Assembly: GCF_011777505.1 (NCBI RefSeq)
Contig: NZ_JAATJT010000003.1
Span: 1-64,000 of the forward strand
Source of the DNA: Gaetbulibacter sp. S0825
GTDB taxonomy: Bacteria; Bacteroidota; Bacteroidia; Flavobacteriales; Flavobacteriaceae
Reading direction: 5' to 3'
DNA length: 64,000 bases
The translations under genes were made by a program, and so were the position numbers. Position 1 is the stretch's first letter; each line of letters begins with the position of its first letter. The notes below the pieces were generated by a model, which did no database searches, was not told the origin of the DNA, and saw only the letters and a list, made by a program, of their open reading frames with translations. Positions 27,536 through 36,763 of the stretch are shown here, one piece after another.

Positions 27536-28141
27536 TTAAAGCTGAAAAATTGCTCCAATATTGAAAGCTGAAGTTGCATTTAACAGATTAAAATCGGCAT
27601 CAATAATATTTATGAAGCCGTTATACCCTTGATATTCAATGAACAACTGTGTTTTATCTGTAATACTAAATTTATGGCCTATACCCAAACCTAAACCTAG
27701 ATCAAATGTACTGTCCAGTTCACCTTTTATATCTATTTCTCCTGAAGGAGTATCAGCTTTAGCACTTGCCAAAAACCCTAAGGTTGGCCCAAAGTTTAAA
27801 AACCAATTTCTATTAGATCCAAAATGCCAGTTAGCATGAATAGGTAGTGCTATATAATTCAATTTATCTATATAATCATCTCCAGATTCAGTAATTTTTG
27901 TACCCTTTGAATCATAAAGTAATCCTGAACGTAAACTCCAGCGATCACTTAAATAATACTCAACAATTGCACCTGCGTTAAATGCTATTCTAATTTTATT
28001 GCTCAAACTTTCATTGCTAGTATAGTTTGATAGGTTTAAACCTAATTGTGGTGCAATGGTAAGGTCACCAGAATCGTTCTGCGCATTCAACTGAGTGAAT
28101 CCAAGGATTACGATTAATGTTCCGAATAATAATTTTTTCAT
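27536..28141 (-). CDS. Outer-membrane beta-barrel protein (porin family, PF13568-like)
   Basis: The 201-residue protein has a signal peptide (VILGFTQLNAQ), then LTIAPQLGLNLSNYTS and alternating strands with aromatic girdles (YYLSDRWSLRSGLLYDSKG, LNYIALPIHANWHFGSN), ending NIGAIFQL. It matches the OmpX-like eight-strand barrels common in Bacteroidota. No specific role can be assigned. A second protein of the same fold follows upstream. Confidence 0.85.
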   Translation of the reverse strand: MKKLLFGTLIVILGFTQLNAQNDSGDLTIAPQLGLNLSNYTSNESLSNKIRIAFNAGAIVEYYLSDRWSLRSGLLYDSKGTKITESGDDYIDKLNYIALPIHANWHFGSNRNWFLNFGPTLGFLASAKADTPSGEIDIKGELDSTFDLGLGLGIGHKFSITDKTQLFIEYQGYNGFINIIDADFNLLNATSAFNIGAIFQL

Positions 28142-28259
28142 AATAAATTTGGTTTTAAATTTTATTGATTGGCAAAACTAAACGGTTAAAAGAAATAAAG
28201 CAACAAAATTAACTTTAATTTAGTGTAAATTTCTTACGCTTAATTAATATAAAATACCA

Positions 28260-28289
28260 CAAAAAAAAGAGCGCCAAAATGTGCGCTCC
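28260..28289 (-). terminator. Terminator of the 181-residue barrel gene
   Basis: The stem GAGCGC/GCGCTC with an 8-base loop is followed by eight T on the minus strand. Confidence 0.8.
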
Positions 28290-28324
28290 TTCTTTCTTGA
28301 TTTGCTATTAATCAATATTGTTTT

Positions 28325-28870
28325 TTATAAAAAATTGAAACCTATAGAAACTTGGAATACATTATTCTTCCAATCAGCATCTTCTTCATCAACAACGTTC
28401 CCTAATCCTAAGTTGTAACGTGCTCCAAAATTTAAACCAGATTCTAGTTGGTAATTCATTCCTATTGCTGCACTAAAATCAGTACTTTTAAGAAACTCCT
28501 TAACATCTTCACCATCAGCATCAGCTGAAAGTAAGAACCCTATTTGCGGTCCAACCTCTACACTAAATCCTTCCGCAACTGTAATCTTTGCAAGAACAGG
28601 AACATTAAGATAGTCCAATTTCAAATCTGCATCTCCTTCAGAAGCTCCTTGCGATGAATATTGCAATTCTGGTTGAACAGCGAATTTTTCAGATATTCCT
28701 ATTGTAGCCACACCTCCAAAATGGAAAGATGTTCTGCTATCAAGTCCATCAGCATCATCTCCACCAACACTAGCAAAGTTAACACCTGCTTTCAAACCAA
28801 ATGTGGTTTCTTGAGCATTAGCAGTGAAACAAAAAGCCACAACTGCCATAACTAATAATAATTTTTTCAT
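28325..28870 (-). CDS. Outer-membrane beta-barrel protein (porin family)
   Basis: The 181-residue protein has a signal peptide (MAVVAFCFTANAQ), TTFGLKAGVNFASVGGDDADG, FAVQPELQYSSQGASEGDAD, then strands ending in VSIGFNFL with the terminal aromatic residue favoured by barrel-assembly machinery. The extracellular loops are acidic (GDDADGLD, DADGEDVKE). It is a paralogue in fold of the neighbouring 201-residue protein. A terminator on each side makes it a single-gene unit. Confidence 0.85.
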   Translation of the reverse strand: MKKLLLVMAVVAFCFTANAQETTFGLKAGVNFASVGGDDADGLDSRTSFHFGGVATIGISEKFAVQPELQYSSQGASEGDADLKLDYLNVPVLAKITVAEGFSVEVGPQIGFLLSADADGEDVKEFLKSTDFSAAIGMNYQLESGLNFGARYNLGLGNVVDEEDADWKNNVFQVSIGFNFL

Positions 28871-28956
28871 AATTTGTAAATTTAGTTTTGATTAATTCAC
28901 ATCAAATTAAAAAATAAAAACGCTTTTCAACAAAAATTTAACCCAAAAAGTAGTAC

Positions 28957-28970
28957 TTTTATCGATAAAA
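28957..28970. promoter_or_regulatory. TTTTATCGATAAAA palindrome upstream of xerD
   Basis: A perfect 14-base palindrome lies about 70 bases upstream of xerD and is followed by a second ACTGATAAAAAC copy. It resembles the ATCGAT-core sites near 4314-4369 and 39991-40005. Confidence 0.35.
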
Positions 28971-29039
28971 CCGCAGTATTACTGATAAAAACAATGTAGT
29001 ATTTAACTTACGTATTGTTAATAAAACTGACTTATAAAC

Positions 29040-29936
29040 ATGAAATGGCTTCAGGCTTTAGAAGATTATAGTAACTATTTAAAGATTGAAAGAGGTCTCT
29101 CTTTAAATTCTATTAGTAGTTATTCTAGGGATGTAAAAAAGCTAATTAATTTTCTAGAAGCCAACGATATATCAATGTCTCCCATTAAAATTGAAAAGAC
29201 AATCATTCAAGAATTTATATACCATATAGCCAAAGAGGTGAATGCTAGAAGTCAGTCAAGAATTATTTCTGGTTTACGAAGTTTTTTTGATTTTTTAATA
29301 TTCGAAAACTACAGAGAAACCAATCCTTTAGAGTTAATTGAAGCTCCTAAAATTGGTAGAAAACTACCAGACACGTTATCAATTAGTGAAATAGATCTAA
29401 TTATTAGCTCTATAGATTTATCAAACGCTCAAGGAGAACGTAATAGAGCCATTATCGAAACATTGTATAGCTGTGGATTACGTGTTAGCGAACTTATTAA
29501 TTTAAAATTATCAGATTTATTTTTTGATGAAGGTTTTATTAAAGTTACAGGTAAAGGAGATAAACAAAGGTTTGTGCCTATAGGAAACCTAACTCAAAAG
29601 TATATTAATATCTATAAAAACGAAGTACGTATCCATGTTCCAGTTATAGGTGAATACCGCGATGTTTTATTTTTAAATAGAAGAGGTAAACAACTAACTA
29701 GAGCCATGATCTTCACCATAGTAAAACAATTAGGAGAGAAAGCTGGCATAAAAAAAACCATTTCGCCACATACTTTTAGACATTCTTTTGCAACACATTT
29801 GCTAGAAAATGGTGCAGATTTAAGAGCGATACAACTCATGCTAGGTCACGAAAGTATTACAACTACCGAAATATATATGCATGTAGACAAAAGCCATCTA
29901 CGGAATGTTGTAGATAAGTTTCACCCTAGAAAATAA
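29040..29936 (+). CDS. xerD: Site-specific tyrosine recombinase XerD
   Basis: The 298-residue recombinase has a SAM-like N-terminal domain (about 1-90) and a catalytic domain with GLRVSELINLKLSD (Arg), the KGDKQRFVPI beta-hairpin lysine, and HTFRHSFATHLLENGADL followed by MLGHESITTTEIYMHVD (His-x-x-Arg, His, Tyr). Length and spacing are those of chromosomal Xer recombinases that resolve dimers at dif, not of an integron integrase (no additional I2 domain). It stands opposite the aroQ group. Confidence 0.93.
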   Translation: MKWLQALEDYSNYLKIERGLSLNSISSYSRDVKKLINFLEANDISMSPIKIEKTIIQEFIYHIAKEVNARSQSRIISGLRSFFDFLIFENYRETNPLELIEAPKIGRKLPDTLSISEIDLIISSIDLSNAQGERNRAIIETLYSCGLRVSELINLKLSDLFFDEGFIKVTGKGDKQRFVPIGNLTQKYINIYKNEVRIHVPVIGEYRDVLFLNRRGKQLTRAMIFTIVKQLGEKAGIKKTISPHTFRHSFATHLLENGADLRAIQLMLGHESITTTEIYMHVDKSHLRNVVDKFHPRK

Positions 29937-29965
29937 AAAAGCACCCAAAAAATGGATGCTTTAAT
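29935..29965. terminator. Terminator between xerD and rny
   Basis: An AGCACCC/GGATGCT stem (one mismatch) with a 7-base A/T loop lies between the converging genes. Confidence 0.6.
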
Positions 29966-29989
29966 ACTAATTATAATTATTCTTAAAGT

Positions 29990-31567
29990 TTATTTTGCAA
30001 TATTTACTGCTCTAGTTTCTCGAATTACTGTTACTTTAACTTGACCTGGATAAGTCATGTCTGTTTGAATTTTTTGAGATATTTCAAACGATAGATTAGC
30101 AGCTTTCTCATCGCTTACTTTTTCGCTTTCAACAATAACACGTAATTCTCTACCAGCTTGTATAGCATAAGCTTTCTTTACTCCTGTAAAACCAAATGCG
30201 ATATCTTCAAGGTCTTTTAAACGTTGAATATATGAATCTAAAACTTGGCGTCTTGCTCCTGGACGAGCACCAGAAATCGCATCACATACTTGAATTATTG
30301 GCGACAATAAAAATTTCATTTCTATTTCATCATGGTGAGCTCCAATAGCATTACAAACCTCAGCCTTTTCACCATACTTCTCTGCCCATTGCATTCCTAA
30401 AATAGCATGAGGTGTTTCCATATCTGCTTCAGCATCTGGCACTTTTCCTATATCATGTAACAATCCTGCTCTTTTAGCTAGTTTTGGATTAATGCCTAAT
30501 TCGGCAGCCATGACCCCACAAAGTTTAGCAACTTCACGTGAATGTTGAAGTAAATTTTGACCATAAGAAGAACGGTATTTCATGCGACCAACCATTTTTA
30601 TTAACTCAGGATGCAAACCATGAATTCCTAAATCTATAACTGTACGTTTACCAACTTCAATAATCTCTTGTTCTATTTGCTTTTGCGTCTTTTTAACAAC
30701 CTCTTCAATTCTTGCTGGATGAATTCTTCCATCAGTTACTAATTTATGTAATGATAAACGAGCTATTTCTCGTCTTACAGAATCGAAACAAGATAGTATG
30801 ATAGCTTCGGGAGTATCATCAACAATAATCTCTACGCCAGTAGCAGCTTCAATGGCACGAATATTACGCCCTTCTCTACCAATAATACGGCCTTTAACGT
30901 CATCAGACTCTATGTTGAAAACTGATACACAATTATCAACAGCTTCTTCGGTTCCAATACGTTGAATAGTATTAATGATAATCTTTTTAGCTTCCTGTTC
31001 GGCAGTAAGTTTAGCCTCTTCCATCTTATCCTGCACATAAACCATTGCATCATCCTTTGCTTCGCCTTTTAAAGATTCTACTAGTTGTGCTTTTGCATCT
31101 TCTGCAGACAGTCCAGAAATAACTTCTAATTGTTGTATTTGGCTTTTATGCAGTTTATCAACTTCCGTTTTCTTTTTATCAAGATGCTCTATACGATAGT
31201 CGTAATCTTTAATCTTTTCTTCAATTTCGCTGTTTAGCTTTTTTTGTTTAGATAATTCTGAAGATATTTGAGATTCTTTATCTCGAGTTCGCTTTTCTGA
31301 CTCAGCCATTTTTTTGTCTCTGGACAAAATAACTTTTTCATGTTCAGATTTTAACTCTATAAACTTTTCTTTTGCTTGAAGAATTTTATCTTTCTTTATT
31401 GATTCGCCTTCATGGTTAGCTTCTTTAATAATGCTTAAAGCTTCCTTTTTTGCATTCTTAATTAACCTTGAAGCGTTGCTTTTTTCGAGCGTTTTTGCTA
31501 TAAAAAATCCAACTATTAATCCTAATATAATTCCTCCAACAATTAATAAAATTGTGTTCGTTTCCAT
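29990..31567 (-). CDS. rny: Ribonuclease Y
   Basis: The 525-residue membrane-anchored endoribonuclease starts mRNA decay. It has an N-terminal membrane helix ([20 protein letters not shown]), a long coiled coil (about 30-200), a KH domain ([19 protein letters not shown], with DDTPE), and an HD domain ([15 protein letters not shown], then [10 protein letters not shown]). Length and order are standard. It lies just downstream of the 6S RNA and zapA, and the 6S 3' end is about 20 bases before its ATG. Confidence 0.96.
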   Translation of the reverse strand: METNTILLIVGGIILGLIVGFFIAKTLEKSNASRLIKNAKKEALSIIKEANHEGESIKKDKILQAKEKFIELKSEHEKVILSRDKKMAESEKRTRDKESQISSELSKQKKLNSEIEEKIKDYDYRIEHLDKKKTEVDKLHKSQIQQLEVISGLSAEDAKAQLVESLKGEAKDDAMVYVQDKMEEAKLTAEQEAKKIIINTIQRIGTEEAVDNCVSVFNIESDDVKGRIIGREGRNIRAIEAATGVEIIVDDTPEAIILSCFDSVRREIARLSLHKLVTDGRIHPARIEEVVKKTQKQIEQEIIEVGKRTVIDLGIHGLHPELIKMVGRMKYRSSYGQNLLQHSREVAKLCGVMAAELGINPKLAKRAGLLHDIGKVPDAEADMETPHAILGMQWAEKYGEKAEVCNAIGAHHDEIEMKFLLSPIIQVCDAISGARPGARRQVLDSYIQRLKDLEDIAFGFTGVKKAYAIQAGRELRVIVESEKVSDEKAANLSFEISQKIQTDMTYPGQVKVTVIRETRAVNIAK

Positions 31568-31586
31568 TTTGTTTGCTTAGTTTAAT

Positions 31587-31771
31587 AAAAAAAGCCTACA
31601 TCAGTTTGTTTTGTATAAACTCCTTAAAAACAAGTTTAGGGCTAATAAGCTGATCAAGTATCTGTTTTGCACTGAAACAAGTTCAACACATGCAGCTCGC
31701 TTTTACAACTTCAACTCACCCTTTTTAAAGAATTAACGTTGAGTTTATCAAAAATTAACTAATGTAGGCAG
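31587..31771 (-). ncRNA. ssrS: 6S RNA
   Basis: The gap between zapA and rny is non-coding and on the minus strand can fold into a long rod. The ends pair in a 13-bp closing stem (31757-31769 with 31594-31606, one G-U), then a second 8-bp stem (31741-31748 with 31615-31622), followed by an open bubble and an apical arm beginning AGGG/CCCU. This, the length of about 180 bases and the adjacency to zapA (as for E. coli ssrS) are hallmarks of 6S RNA, which mimics an open promoter and sequesters RNA polymerase. A U7 run ends it. No covariance search was possible. Confidence 0.8.
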
Positions 31772-31794
31772 TAACCTTATTTATTTTAAAGAAC

Positions 31795-32088
31795 TTAAGA
31801 GCTTAAGCACTCTTTTAAAAGCTGGTTCATAGCTATTAACTTGTGCTCGACCTCTTCACTTAAATTATCTTTATCTATTTCTTTTTGTTCTGTTTGAGAA
31901 GCAAATTGCAAAGCACACATGGCTAAAACATCTTGTTTATCTCTAACGGAATAACTTTGCTCAAATTGCTTAATCATAGCGTCTATTTTCTGAGCGGCTT
32001 TACGCAATCCTTCTTCCTGACTTGAATCAATAGTTAAAGGATATACTCTATTAGCTATGGATAGCTTTATTTTAAGCTTTTCAGACAT
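31795..32088 (-). CDS. zapA: Cell division protein ZapA
   Basis: The 97-residue protein has the ZapA opening KLKIKLSIANRVYPLTI, the segment GLRKAAQKIDAMIKQFEQSYSVRDKQDVLAMCALQFA and a C-terminal coiled coil. ZapA bundles FtsZ protofilaments at the division site. It follows a 96-residue coiled-coil gene after 17 bases and precedes the 6S RNA by about 25 bases. All three probably share the consensus promoter at 32421-32451. Confidence 0.93.
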   Translation of the reverse strand: MSEKLKIKLSIANRVYPLTIDSSQEEGLRKAAQKIDAMIKQFEQSYSVRDKQDVLAMCALQFASQTEQKEIDKDNLSEEVEHKLIAMNQLLKECLSS

Positions 32089-32105
32089 TATTAAAATATG
32101 TTACA

Positions 32106-32396
32106 TTATTCAGATAATTGCGATATACAATGATCGATATCTCTAATTAATGCGTTTATTTTGAGCTTCGTTTCTCTTTTACTCTCGTCACTGCCTAGTA
32201 TGGAATTTGCAAATTTTAGTGTTTCGTATTTATCAACCCAAGTTGCAACTTCGGCTTCTTGTTTAGATAATCTTTCTTGAGATATTGACAATTCTTCACT
32301 TAATTTAGCGTTTGTTTGCTTTAACACTTCTAGTTTATGCAATACTTTACTAATTCTGTTCTCTAAAGAATCTACAATTGCCTCAATATTACTCAT
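32106..32396 (-). CDS. Coiled-coil protein encoded with zapA
   Basis: The 96-residue protein is helical throughout, with a heptad-rich stretch (ISKVLHKLEVLKQTNAKLSEEL and following) and no membrane segment or signal peptide. It is the first gene of the zapA-6S RNA unit. Small coiled-coil proteins in this place may act with ZapA in the way ZapB does in gammaproteobacteria, but this is an inference from position and shape only; no sequence family is recognised. Confidence 0.75.
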   Translation of the reverse strand: MSNIEAIVDSLENRISKVLHKLEVLKQTNAKLSEELSISQERLSKQEAEVATWVDKYETLKFANSILGSDESKRETKLKINALIRDIDHCISQLSE

Positions 32397-32420
32397 TTAT
32401 CAAATTCAATACTAATTACA

Positions 32421-32451
32421 CAAAGTTAACATACCAATAGTTAATTAGCAA
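32421..32451 (-). promoter_or_regulatory. Promoter of the coiled-coil-zapA-6S RNA unit
   Basis: On the minus strand a TTG (32449-32451), a spacer of 20 bases and TAACTTTG (32421-32428) reproduce the Bacteroidota consensus with the same -7 sequence and spacing as the pyrR promoter. Transcription should start about 20 bases before the ATG. Confidence 0.75.
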
Positions 32452-32524
32452 TAGTTTTTGAGTAAATTTTAAAAGGCATTAATTATCAGGTAGTTATATT
32501 TATTGGCATGCGTTTTGAATATCC

Positions 32525-32555
32525 TTTGCAAATTTGCTACAAATTAATATTTTAG
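32525..32555 (+). promoter_or_regulatory. Promoter of the M23 peptidase gene
   Basis: TTTG (32525-32528), 19 bases, TATTTTAG (32548-32555): seven of eight -7 positions match TAnnTTTG. The start would be about 10 bases before the ATG at 32572. Confidence 0.6.
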
Positions 32556-32571
32556 CAGTAATATCTTACTT

Positions 32572-34263
32572 ATGGCAAAATCCCTCATCATTGTTTTTAT
32601 TGTTGTCTCGCAATTATCATTTGCGCAAAATCCTTATCCACAAGATTATTTTAGAAACCCTTTGGATGTGACTTTGGTGCTTTCTGGAACTTTTGCTGAG
32701 TTACGCTCCAATCATTTCCATTCTGGATTGGATATTAAAACCCAACAACGTGAAGGCTTAAAAGTATATACTGCTGCTGCTGGATACATTAGTAGAATTA
32801 AAATCTCTCATTGGGGCTATGGTAAAGCTTTATACATTACACACCCTAATGGCTATACAACTGTTTATGCACATTTACAAAAGTTTGCTCCAAAGATTGA
32901 AGCCTATATAAAGAAACTGCAATATGAGAAAGAGAGTTATGAGATAGAAGTGTTTCCTAAAATAACAGAGTTATTGGTTGATACGGATGAAGTGATTGCA
33001 TATAGTGGCAATACAGGAGGCTCTGGAGGACCGCATTTGCATTTTGAAATTAGAGATAACAAAGAACGTCCAATTAACCCAATGCTTTTTGGTATCGATG
33101 TAAAAGATAGTAAACGACCTATGATTCTTGGTATATACGCTTATCCTATCGGTCAGGATTCTCATGTTAATAATATTAACGAAAAAACCAAGTTACGCAT
33201 TGTGCCAACAAATGATGGCGATTATACAACAGAAGCTATTGATGCTTTTGGGAAAATAGGTTTTGGTGTTGTAACCTACGATCAACAAGATTTGGCTGCC
33301 AATAAAAATGGTGTGAGCAACATACAAGCTTTCTACAATGGCAACAAAAACTTTGAAATCGATTTTAAACGGTTTTCATTTAGTGAGACAAAGCATTTAA
33401 ACCGCTTAATTGATTATGCACATTTTAAAGAGGAAAAATCTAGAATTCAAAAATTATTTGTAGAAAAAAACAATCCTCTTAGTATGTATAATAATGTCGT
33501 CGATGATGGTTATATCATAGCTGAAGACAGTACAGCATCAGTTTACAAGTTAAGGGTGAGTGATTATAAAGGAAACGACACCTGGGTAACCATTCCAATT
33601 TCTGGCAAAAAAAGCAATACTATTAAAAGTAAGCCTAGAAAAACCACCCAACATTTTGTTTATGCCGACCAATCCAATGTTTTAGAGAAAGATAATATTT
33701 CGGTGTATATCCCAAGTAATACTTTTTATGATGATTTTTTTATTGATTTTGATGCCAAAAACGATACTTTAACATTACATGAAAGCACTGTTCCTGCCCA
33801 AAAAAACTTCACAATTAGTTTTGATATAAGCAGATATCAAGAAAAAGATAAAGACAAACTATTTATAGCCAGAAAGATTGGTTATAAAGACTTTGTAACT
33901 TATTCTTCCACTAAAAGAAAAGGAAATATTCTAAGCAGTAGTACTAAAACACTTGGTACATATACATTGTCAACAGATGTTGATAGTCCAAAAATAAGAC
34001 CAATAAATTTTCAAGATGGAAAGTGGTTAAGTAAGTATCGCTATTTAAAAATGAAGATAACCGATGATGTCTCTGGAATAAAAAATTATAGAGCAACTAT
34101 TAATGGTAAATGGATTTTAATGGAGTATGACTATAAAAAGAATAGCTTAATCTATGATTTTAACGACAACATTATTTCAGAAACGAAAAATAATTTAAAG
34201 ATTATTGTTACCGATAATGTTGGAAATAGCTCTACATTTGAAGCAACATTTTTTAGAAAATAA
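32572..34263 (+). CDS. M23-family peptidase (LytM domain), exported
   Basis: The 563-residue protein has a signal peptide (FIVVSQLSFAQ). The LytM metallopeptidase domain (about 40-160) shows HSGLDIKTQQREGLKVY (zinc His and Asp), YGKALYITHPNGYTTVYAHL, and the HxH motif in GPHLHFEIRD, so the metal site looks intact. The long C-terminal region is beta-rich, possibly Ig-like. Such enzymes trim peptidoglycan or act as divisome regulators. A TonB-dependent receptor starts 7 bases downstream. Confidence 0.92.
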   Translation: MAKSLIIVFIVVSQLSFAQNPYPQDYFRNPLDVTLVLSGTFAELRSNHFHSGLDIKTQQREGLKVYTAAAGYISRIKISHWGYGKALYITHPNGYTTVYAHLQKFAPKIEAYIKKLQYEKESYEIEVFPKITELLVDTDEVIAYSGNTGGSGGPHLHFEIRDNKERPINPMLFGIDVKDSKRPMILGIYAYPIGQDSHVNNINEKTKLRIVPTNDGDYTTEAIDAFGKIGFGVVTYDQQDLAANKNGVSNIQAFYNGNKNFEIDFKRFSFSETKHLNRLIDYAHFKEEKSRIQKLFVEKNNPLSMYNNVVDDGYIIAEDSTASVYKLRVSDYKGNDTWVTIPISGKKSNTIKSKPRKTTQHFVYADQSNVLEKDNISVYIPSNTFYDDFFIDFDAKNDTLTLHESTVPAQKNFTISFDISRYQEKDKDKLFIARKIGYKDFVTYSSTKRKGNILSSSTKTLGTYTLSTDVDSPKIRPINFQDGKWLSKYRYLKMKITDDVSGIKNYRATINGKWILMEYDYKKNSLIYDFNDNIISETKNNLKIIVTDNVGNSSTFEATFFRK

Positions 34264-34270
34264 AAACCTC

Positions 34271-36730
34271 TTGAAAATCAAACCTTTTTTACTACTCACT
34301 CTCTTTATCCTATTACCAATCATAGGGTTTTCGCAAACAGCAACCTTGAAAGGGATTATTCTTGATAAAAATAACTTACCTGTTCAAAATGTTAATATTA
34401 AGGCAGGCGATAATGGTACAACTAGTAACGATAATGGTTTTTATTTAATTAAAATTGAAGCAAATAAAGATATAGCTGTTGAGTTTACGCATTTAAACTT
34501 TAAAAAAATTACAGCAACTTTCAATTTAAAGAATGGCGAATCCTTTGAGTTTAATCCAGTTCTTGATACACAAATCGAACAAATAGAAACTATTGTTATT
34601 ACAAGTACCGAACGAAATCGTGTTGAAGGTGTCACCACTATTAAACCAGAAATAATAAGAACCATACAAGGCGCACAACCAGGTGTAGAAAATTTATTAA
34701 AAACACTTCCTGGAGTTAATATATCCAACGAATTAAGCACACAGTACTCTGTTAGAGGTGGAAACTTTGATGAAAACCTAGTATATGTCAATGAAATTGA
34801 AGTATATCGACCTTTTCTTATACGCTCTGGGCAACAGGAAGGTTTAAGTTTTGTTAATACCGATTTAGTTCAAAATGTCGAATTTTCAGCTGGTGGTTTT
34901 CAAGCAAAATATGGTGACAAACTATCCTCGGTTTTAGATATAACTTATCGAAGTCCAATTAAATTTGGCGTTAGTGCTGATTTAAGCTTATTAGGTGGAA
35001 GCGTTTCTGCTGAAGCTATTTCAAAAGACTCAAAATTTTCAGGCGTTATAGGTTTACGTTATCGTGATAACAGTTTATTAGTTGAGGCCAAAGAAACCGA
35101 AACCAACTACAAACCAAAGTTTGCCGATGTTCAAACCTATCTTACCTATAAGTTTTCAGATAAATTTCATCTAAATTTCTTAGGAAACGCATCTATCAAT
35201 AGCTACAATTATCAGCCGCAAACAAGACAAACTAACTTTGGTACTCTTACAAATCCGCTTGCACTTTTGGTATATTATGATGGTCAAGAAAAAGACAAAT
35301 ACCAAACATATTTTGGTGCTTTTAAAGCAAATTATTTTGTGAGTGATGATTTGACATTGAAACTAATTGCATCACAATATCATACCACTGAAGAAGAATA
35401 CTTTGACATTTTAGCACAATACAGGCTTGGAGAAGTAAACAGCAATATTGGCGATGAAAACCTTGGGGAAGTCGAATTTAGTGAAGGTATTGGAAGTCAA
35501 TTAAATCATGCTCGTAACGATTTAGATGCACTTATTACAAATGTTGAACATAAAGGAAGCTATAATTACAATGATAATCTCTTGGAATGGTCTGTAAAAT
35601 ATACGCATGAAGATATTAGAGACCGTATTGTAGAATGGGAAGTAATCGATTCAGCAGGTTTTTCAATTAATCCACCAAATATTGATAATTTCAATGAGCA
35701 ACCTTACGAAGCTTATGAAGGTCCTTTAGTGCCGTTCCAAAATGTAAGAGCGACGAATAATACAAAAATTGACCGTATACAAGCTTATGGGCAATGGAGC
35801 AAGCGTTCTGAAATTGGTAACCATGAAGTCTTTTACAACGCTGGGGTTAGAGCACATAGCTGGACTGTTAGTGGTAAAGGTATAGAAAGTAATTCTCAAA
35901 TTGTACTTAGTCCAAGAGCGCAATTTGCCATAAAGCCAGATTGGGAAAAAGATATGCTATTTCGATTAAGTGGTGGTTTGTATTACCAACCTCCTTTTTA
36001 TCGTGAAGTAAGAGACAAAAATGGTGTAGTGAATCCAAATGTAAAGGCACAAAAGTCAGTGCACATTGTATTAGGTAATGAATATAGTTTCAAGATATGG
36101 GAACGCCCTTTTAAACTGGTTTCTGAAGGCTATTACAAAAACATGAGTGATGTTAATCCTTATACATTAGACAACGTTAGAATTCGTTATGAAGCCGATA
36201 ATATTGCAAAAGCTTATGCTTACGGATTAGATTTTCGCCTAAATGGTGAGTTTGTTCCAGGTACTGAATCGTGGTTTAGCTTTGGTTATTTAAAAACAGA
36301 AGAGAACATAAACAACCAAGGGTATATTTCAAGACCAACAGACCAACGCTTAAAATTTGGTGTCTTATTTCAAGATTACATGCCAAACATACCTGACTTA
36401 AAAATGTATTTAAACTTGGTATATAATACTGGAGTTCCTGGTGGTTCTCCAAGTTATGCAAACCCTTATGATTATCAAGAACGTTTACCAGATTATAAAC
36501 GAGCAGATATTGGACTGTCGTATGTTATCATAAATAAAGACAAAACCTATTCTGGATGGAAGCAAAAATTTAAAGAATTGAGTGTTGGTTTCCAAATATT
36601 TAACATGTTCGATGTACAAAATTCAATTACCAATACTTGGGTAAGAGATGTATATTCCAAACGTCAATACTCAATACCTAATTACTTAACACCAAGGGTT
36701 TTTAATGTTCGTGTTGGCATGCAGTTTTAA
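34271..36730 (+). CDS. TonB-dependent receptor with N-terminal CarboxypepD-like domain
   Basis: I start at the TTG at 34271 (819 residues): it yields a good signal peptide (KIKPFLLLTLFILLPIIGFSQ) and lies 7 bases after the M23 stop, whereas an earlier ATG would overlap that gene by 59 bases and add a nonsense extension. A carboxypeptidase-regulatory-like domain (about 23-105) precedes the plug (GVENLLKTLPGVNIS, YSVRGGNFDENLVYVNEIEV) and a 22-strand-type barrel ending VFNVRVGMQF. The nutrient is unknown and no SusD partner is present. Co-transcription with the M23 gene is likely. Confidence 0.9.
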   Translation: MKIKPFLLLTLFILLPIIGFSQTATLKGIILDKNNLPVQNVNIKAGDNGTTSNDNGFYLIKIEANKDIAVEFTHLNFKKITATFNLKNGESFEFNPVLDTQIEQIETIVITSTERNRVEGVTTIKPEIIRTIQGAQPGVENLLKTLPGVNISNELSTQYSVRGGNFDENLVYVNEIEVYRPFLIRSGQQEGLSFVNTDLVQNVEFSAGGFQAKYGDKLSSVLDITYRSPIKFGVSADLSLLGGSVSAEAISKDSKFSGVIGLRYRDNSLLVEAKETETNYKPKFADVQTYLTYKFSDKFHLNFLGNASINSYNYQPQTRQTNFGTLTNPLALLVYYDGQEKDKYQTYFGAFKANYFVSDDLTLKLIASQYHTTEEEYFDILAQYRLGEVNSNIGDENLGEVEFSEGIGSQLNHARNDLDALITNVEHKGSYNYNDNLLEWSVKYTHEDIRDRIVEWEVIDSAGFSINPPNIDNFNEQPYEAYEGPLVPFQNVRATNNTKIDRIQAYGQWSKRSEIGNHEVFYNAGVRAHSWTVSGKGIESNSQIVLSPRAQFAIKPDWEKDMLFRLSGGLYYQPPFYREVRDKNGVVNPNVKAQKSVHIVLGNEYSFKIWERPFKLVSEGYYKNMSDVNPYTLDNVRIRYEADNIAKAYAYGLDFRLNGEFVPGTESWFSFGYLKTEENINNQGYISRPTDQRLKFGVLFQDYMPNIPDLKMYLNLVYNTGVPGGSPSYANPYDYQERLPDYKRADIGLSYVIINKDKTYSGWKQKFKELSVGFQIFNMFDVQNSITNTWVRDVYSKRQYSIPNYLTPRVFNVRVGMQF

Positions 36731-36763
36731 TTACTATCTTAGCACAACATCAATCATATTATT

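Noticed and set aside
29040-29936. XerD considered as an integron or phage integrase serving the palindromic elements
   Set aside because: It has the length and motif layout of chromosomal XerD, lies 20 kb away, and lacks the extra integron-integrase domain.
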